Source of the DNA: Streptomyces sp. Act143
Lineage (GTDB): Bacteria > Actinomycetota > Actinomycetes > Streptomycetales > Streptomycetaceae
Direction of reading: 5' to 3'
Length of the DNA: 64,000 nucleotides
NCBI RefSeq assembly: GCF_003143935.1
Contig: NZ_QFRX01000001.1
Span: 1,560,071 to 1,624,070, forward strand
The notes beneath the pieces were generated by a model that saw only the letters and a list, made by a program, of their open reading frames with translations, had not been told where the DNA came from and ran no database searches. How positions within the stretch are numbered: the first letter of the stretch is position 1; each line of letters starts with the position of its first letter. Position numbers and translations under genes: made by a program. Below, piece after piece: positions 62,020 through 64,000 of the stretch.

Positions 62020-63063
62020 TCAGGCGGGCACGGGCACTCCCAGTCGTTCAGCTCGCTCCGTCAACTCACGCCACACCTTCGGGGACACCGGGATGCCCCT
62101 CTCCCCTCGTTCCTCCGCCAGAGCCGCGCTGCGCTCCCCCGGGTAGTGGACGCCGTCGTCGCTCGGGAGGGTCTTCAGCGTTCCCAGCGTGGCGTCGACC
62201 GCCGCCACAAACGCGTCCTGGTCGCCGAAAGCCGCCGGATCGATCGCGATCAGCAGCGCGTTCTGGCGATGCTTCCGCCCCTTCGGGTCGTCCGAGTGGA
62301 AGGACGCGAAGATCGGGGCGCCCACCAGGACGCCGGTGAGGAGTTCGAAGGCCAGGGACATGCCCGAACCCTTCGCACCGCCCAGCGGCAGGGGCATGAC
62401 CGCCAGTGCGGGGTCGGTCGTCGGGGTGCCGTCCTCCATGGCCGCAGCGCCCTCCGGGAGGGGGGTCCCGCTTGCCTTCGCCTGGCGGATCCTGCCCAGG
62501 GCGATGGTGGCGGTGGCCATGTCGAGGAGCAGCGGGGCGTGGGTGCGCGCCGGTACGGCGATCGCGAGCGGGCTCGTGGCCACCGCCGCGCCCTTGACGC
62601 CGGTGTAGCCCATGTTGGGCATGCCGGCCACGAATCCGAGGCCGACCAGGCCCTGTCCGGCGATCTTCGAGACGTAGTAGCCGATGGCGCCGGTGTGGAC
62701 GGTCTCGCGTACGCCCACGGTGGCGATGCCGGTCGTACGGGCCCGCCGTGCCGCCTCTTCCGCCGCCGCGCTCAGGGCCACCGGGCCGGGGGCGCGGTCG
62801 GCGTGGAGGACTGCGGCGGCGGGCGTCGTCGACTCGACCCTGATCTCGGGAGCGGCGTTCGCGACGCCCTTGGCCAGCAGGTCCAGGTAGGCCGGGACGC
62901 GGGCGGTGCCGTGCGAGTCGACGCCGCGCCGGGCCGCCCAGACGAACACGTCGGCGGTGGTGCGGGCGTGCTCGGGGCTCAGGCCGCCCTTCACCAGGAG
63001 GGCGGCGGAGAAGGCGCGCAGGTCGTCGGCGGGGACGAGCACCTTCTGGGGGGTGGTGGACAT
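62020..63063 (-). CDS. Ldh-family (malate/L-lactate type) NAD(P)-dependent oxidoreductase
   Basis: 347 residues of the LDH2/MDH2 fold: RRGVDSHGTARVPAYLDLLAKG (catalytic His), IGYYVSKIAGQGLVGLGFVAGMPNMGYTG, PLPLGGAKGSGMSLAFELLTGVLVGA. Members reduce or oxidise 2-oxo/2-hydroxy acids (malate, lactate, ureidoglycolate, sulfolactate). ATG at 63063 with GGAG upstream, 9 nt after the stop of the ThDP-enzyme gene, so the two form an operon that may turn a keto acid formed or used by the ThDP enzyme into its hydroxy acid. Confidence 0.9.
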   Translation of the reverse strand: MSTTPQKVLVPADDLRAFSAALLVKGGLSPEHARTTADVFVWAARRGVDSHGTARVPAYLDLLAKGVANAAPEIRVESTTPAAAVLHADRAPGPVALSAAAEEAARRARTTGIATVGVRETVHTGAIGYYVSKIAGQGLVGLGFVAGMPNMGYTGVKGAAVATSPLAIAVPARTHAPLLLDMATATIALGRIRQAKASGTPLPEGAAAMEDGTPTTDPALAVMPLPLGGAKGSGMSLAFELLTGVLVGAPIFASFHSDDPKGRKHRQNALLIAIDPAAFGDQDAFVAAVDATLGTLKTLPSDDGVHYPGERSAALAEERGERGIPVSPKVWRELTERAERLGVPVPA

Positions 63064-63072
63064 GAGGATCTC

Positions 63073-64000
63073 CTAGCGAGTGACGAGGACGTCGACCACG
63101 GCCGTCGTGCCCCCGGCCACGGACTTGAGGGCGCGCTCCAGCGCCGGGGCGAGCGCGGCCGGGGTGTCGACGGTCTCGGCGTGCAGGCCGAACGGCTCGG
63201 CGAAGGACGCCAGTCGGGGCAGCCGGTGCAGATCGGTGCCGAGCCACTCCCCCGTCTCGGCGGCAGCGCCCTCGGGGTAGAAGCGGCGGTGGTTGAGGTT
63301 CATCGACTTGTAGACGCGGTTGTTGAACACCACGATCAGCAGCGGGAGTTCGTACGCCTTCGACGCGTCGTACGACGGGATGACCGGGTTGTAGGTGAAC
63401 GCGCCGTCCCCGATCGTGAGGACCACCGGGCGGTCCCGGGCGGCGAGTTTGACTCCCAGCGCCACCGCGATGCCCTGGCCCAGTCCGCCCTGGACGTAGA
63501 AGTACGAGTCGGGGGCGTCGGTCTGGATGTGCCGCTTCACCACGCGGCTGTGGGTGATGGTCTCGTCGACGACGATCCCGTCGCGGCCGTCGAGGAGCTT
63601 GCGCAGGGTCGCGGCGACCAGCACCGGGTCGATGCCCTCCGCCTGACCGGCCTTCGCCTCGGCTGCTGCGATCGACGCCTGCTCGGCTGCCTGCCGTTCC
63701 TCCTGCGCCGCCCGGCGGCGCGCCAGCACCCCCTCGTCCAGATCCTTCGCCCGCTTGGTCAGCTGGCGCAGGGTCTGGGTGACGTTGCCCTCCAGGTACC
63801 GGTCCGCGAACAGGACTTGGTAGACCACGTGCGGGCGTTGCGGCACCTCGTCGATCACCACGACCTTCGCCTTCGCGGGGCGGCGCGACGGCGGGTAGAA
63901 GGGGGCGCGGCAGTTGACCAGGAGGATGAGGTCAGCCTCGTCCGTCCAGGGGCCGATGTCGCTGCCGGCGTGCAGCGGGTGGGTGCGCGGGAAGTTGCCG
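63073..64000 (-). CDS. Thiamine diphosphate-binding enzyme, acetolactate synthase-like (5' truncated)
   Basis: The frame is open to the window edge, so the N-terminal half is missing. The visible 308 residues hold part of the central domain (ADLILLVNCRAPFYPPSRRPAK, VVVIDEVPQ), a charged helical segment, and the ThDP-binding domain with GLGQGIAVALGVKLAARDRPVVLTIGDGAFTYNP...VFNN, the G-D-G-x27-N-N ThDP motif. The family covers acetolactate synthase, benzoylformate and sulfopyruvate decarboxylases and oxalyl-CoA decarboxylase; which one is open. Operon with the Ldh-type gene. Confidence 0.9.
   Translation of the reverse strand, partial: GNFPRTHPLHAGSDIGPWTDEADLILLVNCRAPFYPPSRRPAKAKVVVIDEVPQRPHVVYQVLFADRYLEGNVTQTLRQLTKRAKDLDEGVLARRRAAQEERQAAEQASIAAAEAKAGQAEGIDPVLVAATLRKLLDGRDGIVVDETITHSRVVKRHIQTDAPDSYFYVQGGLGQGIAVALGVKLAARDRPVVLTIGDGAFTYNPVIPSYDASKAYELPLLIVVFNNRVYKSMNLNHRRFYPEGAAAETGEWLGTDLHRLPRLASFAEPFGLHAETVDTPAALAPALERALKSVAGGTTAVVDVLVTR

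Overview
The window is about 72% G+C with strong GC3 bias, GTG/TTG starts, GGAG-type ribosome sites and gene families typical of Streptomyces: GlgA/GlgC, monomeric isocitrate dehydrogenase, an XRE-DUF397 pair, an Rpf-like secreted hydrolase, a family 19 chitinase and an ABC exporter behind a SoxR-type promoter. It looks like chromosome of a Streptomyces species. No IS element, prophage, integrase, CRISPR array or rRNA was seen; one tRNA-Pro(GGG) is present. Both ends cut genes (a FadR-type regulator on the left, a ThDP enzyme on the right).

Layout. 0-7 kb: regulator, AlkZ-like winged-helix protein, a two-gene secreted glycosidase operon (GH20 then GH29), an amidase and a 57-aa conserved-looking peptide gene. 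7.5-16.5 kb: two divergent-from-consensus SDRs, a wax ester/DGAT acyltransferase, glgA-glgC, a FhuF-like Fe-S protein and a DMT-type membrane protein. 16.4-20.2 kb: a secreted Rpf/LysM/M23 hydrolase, divergent from a two-gene TIR system (TIR protein, then a KGGVGR-ATPase fused to two further TIR domains), the best conflict-system candidate. 20.3-29 kb: gnd, panD with a GNAT gene behind it, a large secreted GH2 beta-galactosidase with a LamG-like insertion, and an ABC exporter. 29-38.9 kb: flippase-like membrane protein, crotonase, a glycerol kinase-like/GlpA-like/FAD oxidoreductase operon, amino acid permease, MscS channel.

38.9-46.8 kb: M1 metallopeptidase, icd, XRE-DUF397 module with a membrane protein, N-formylglutamate amidohydrolase, cytochrome P450. 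46.8-55.3 kb: a protease-rich island in which a subtilase, an ECF-like sigma factor and a 163-aa partner form a tightly coupled operon divergent from a TPR-CHAT (caspase-like) protein, followed by a LAL-type LuxR regulator divergent from an astacin-like metalloprotease; none of the proteases has a signal peptide. 55.4-64 kb: small conserved proteins, LLM flavoprotein, a GH19 chitinase with a DasR-like site in its promoter next to an NLP (necrosis-inducing-like) gene, tRNA-Pro, an MFS/TetR divergent pair with three palindromic operators, and an Ldh-type dehydrogenase behind a ThDP enzyme.

Regulatory structure is unusually readable: SoxR-type promoter with 19-bp spacer, DasR-like element, stacked TetR operators, several perfect inverted repeats in divergent promoters, and a tandem repeat that creates a tiny coupling ORF between two oxidoreductase genes. 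All function calls come from reading motifs by eye; no database search was run.
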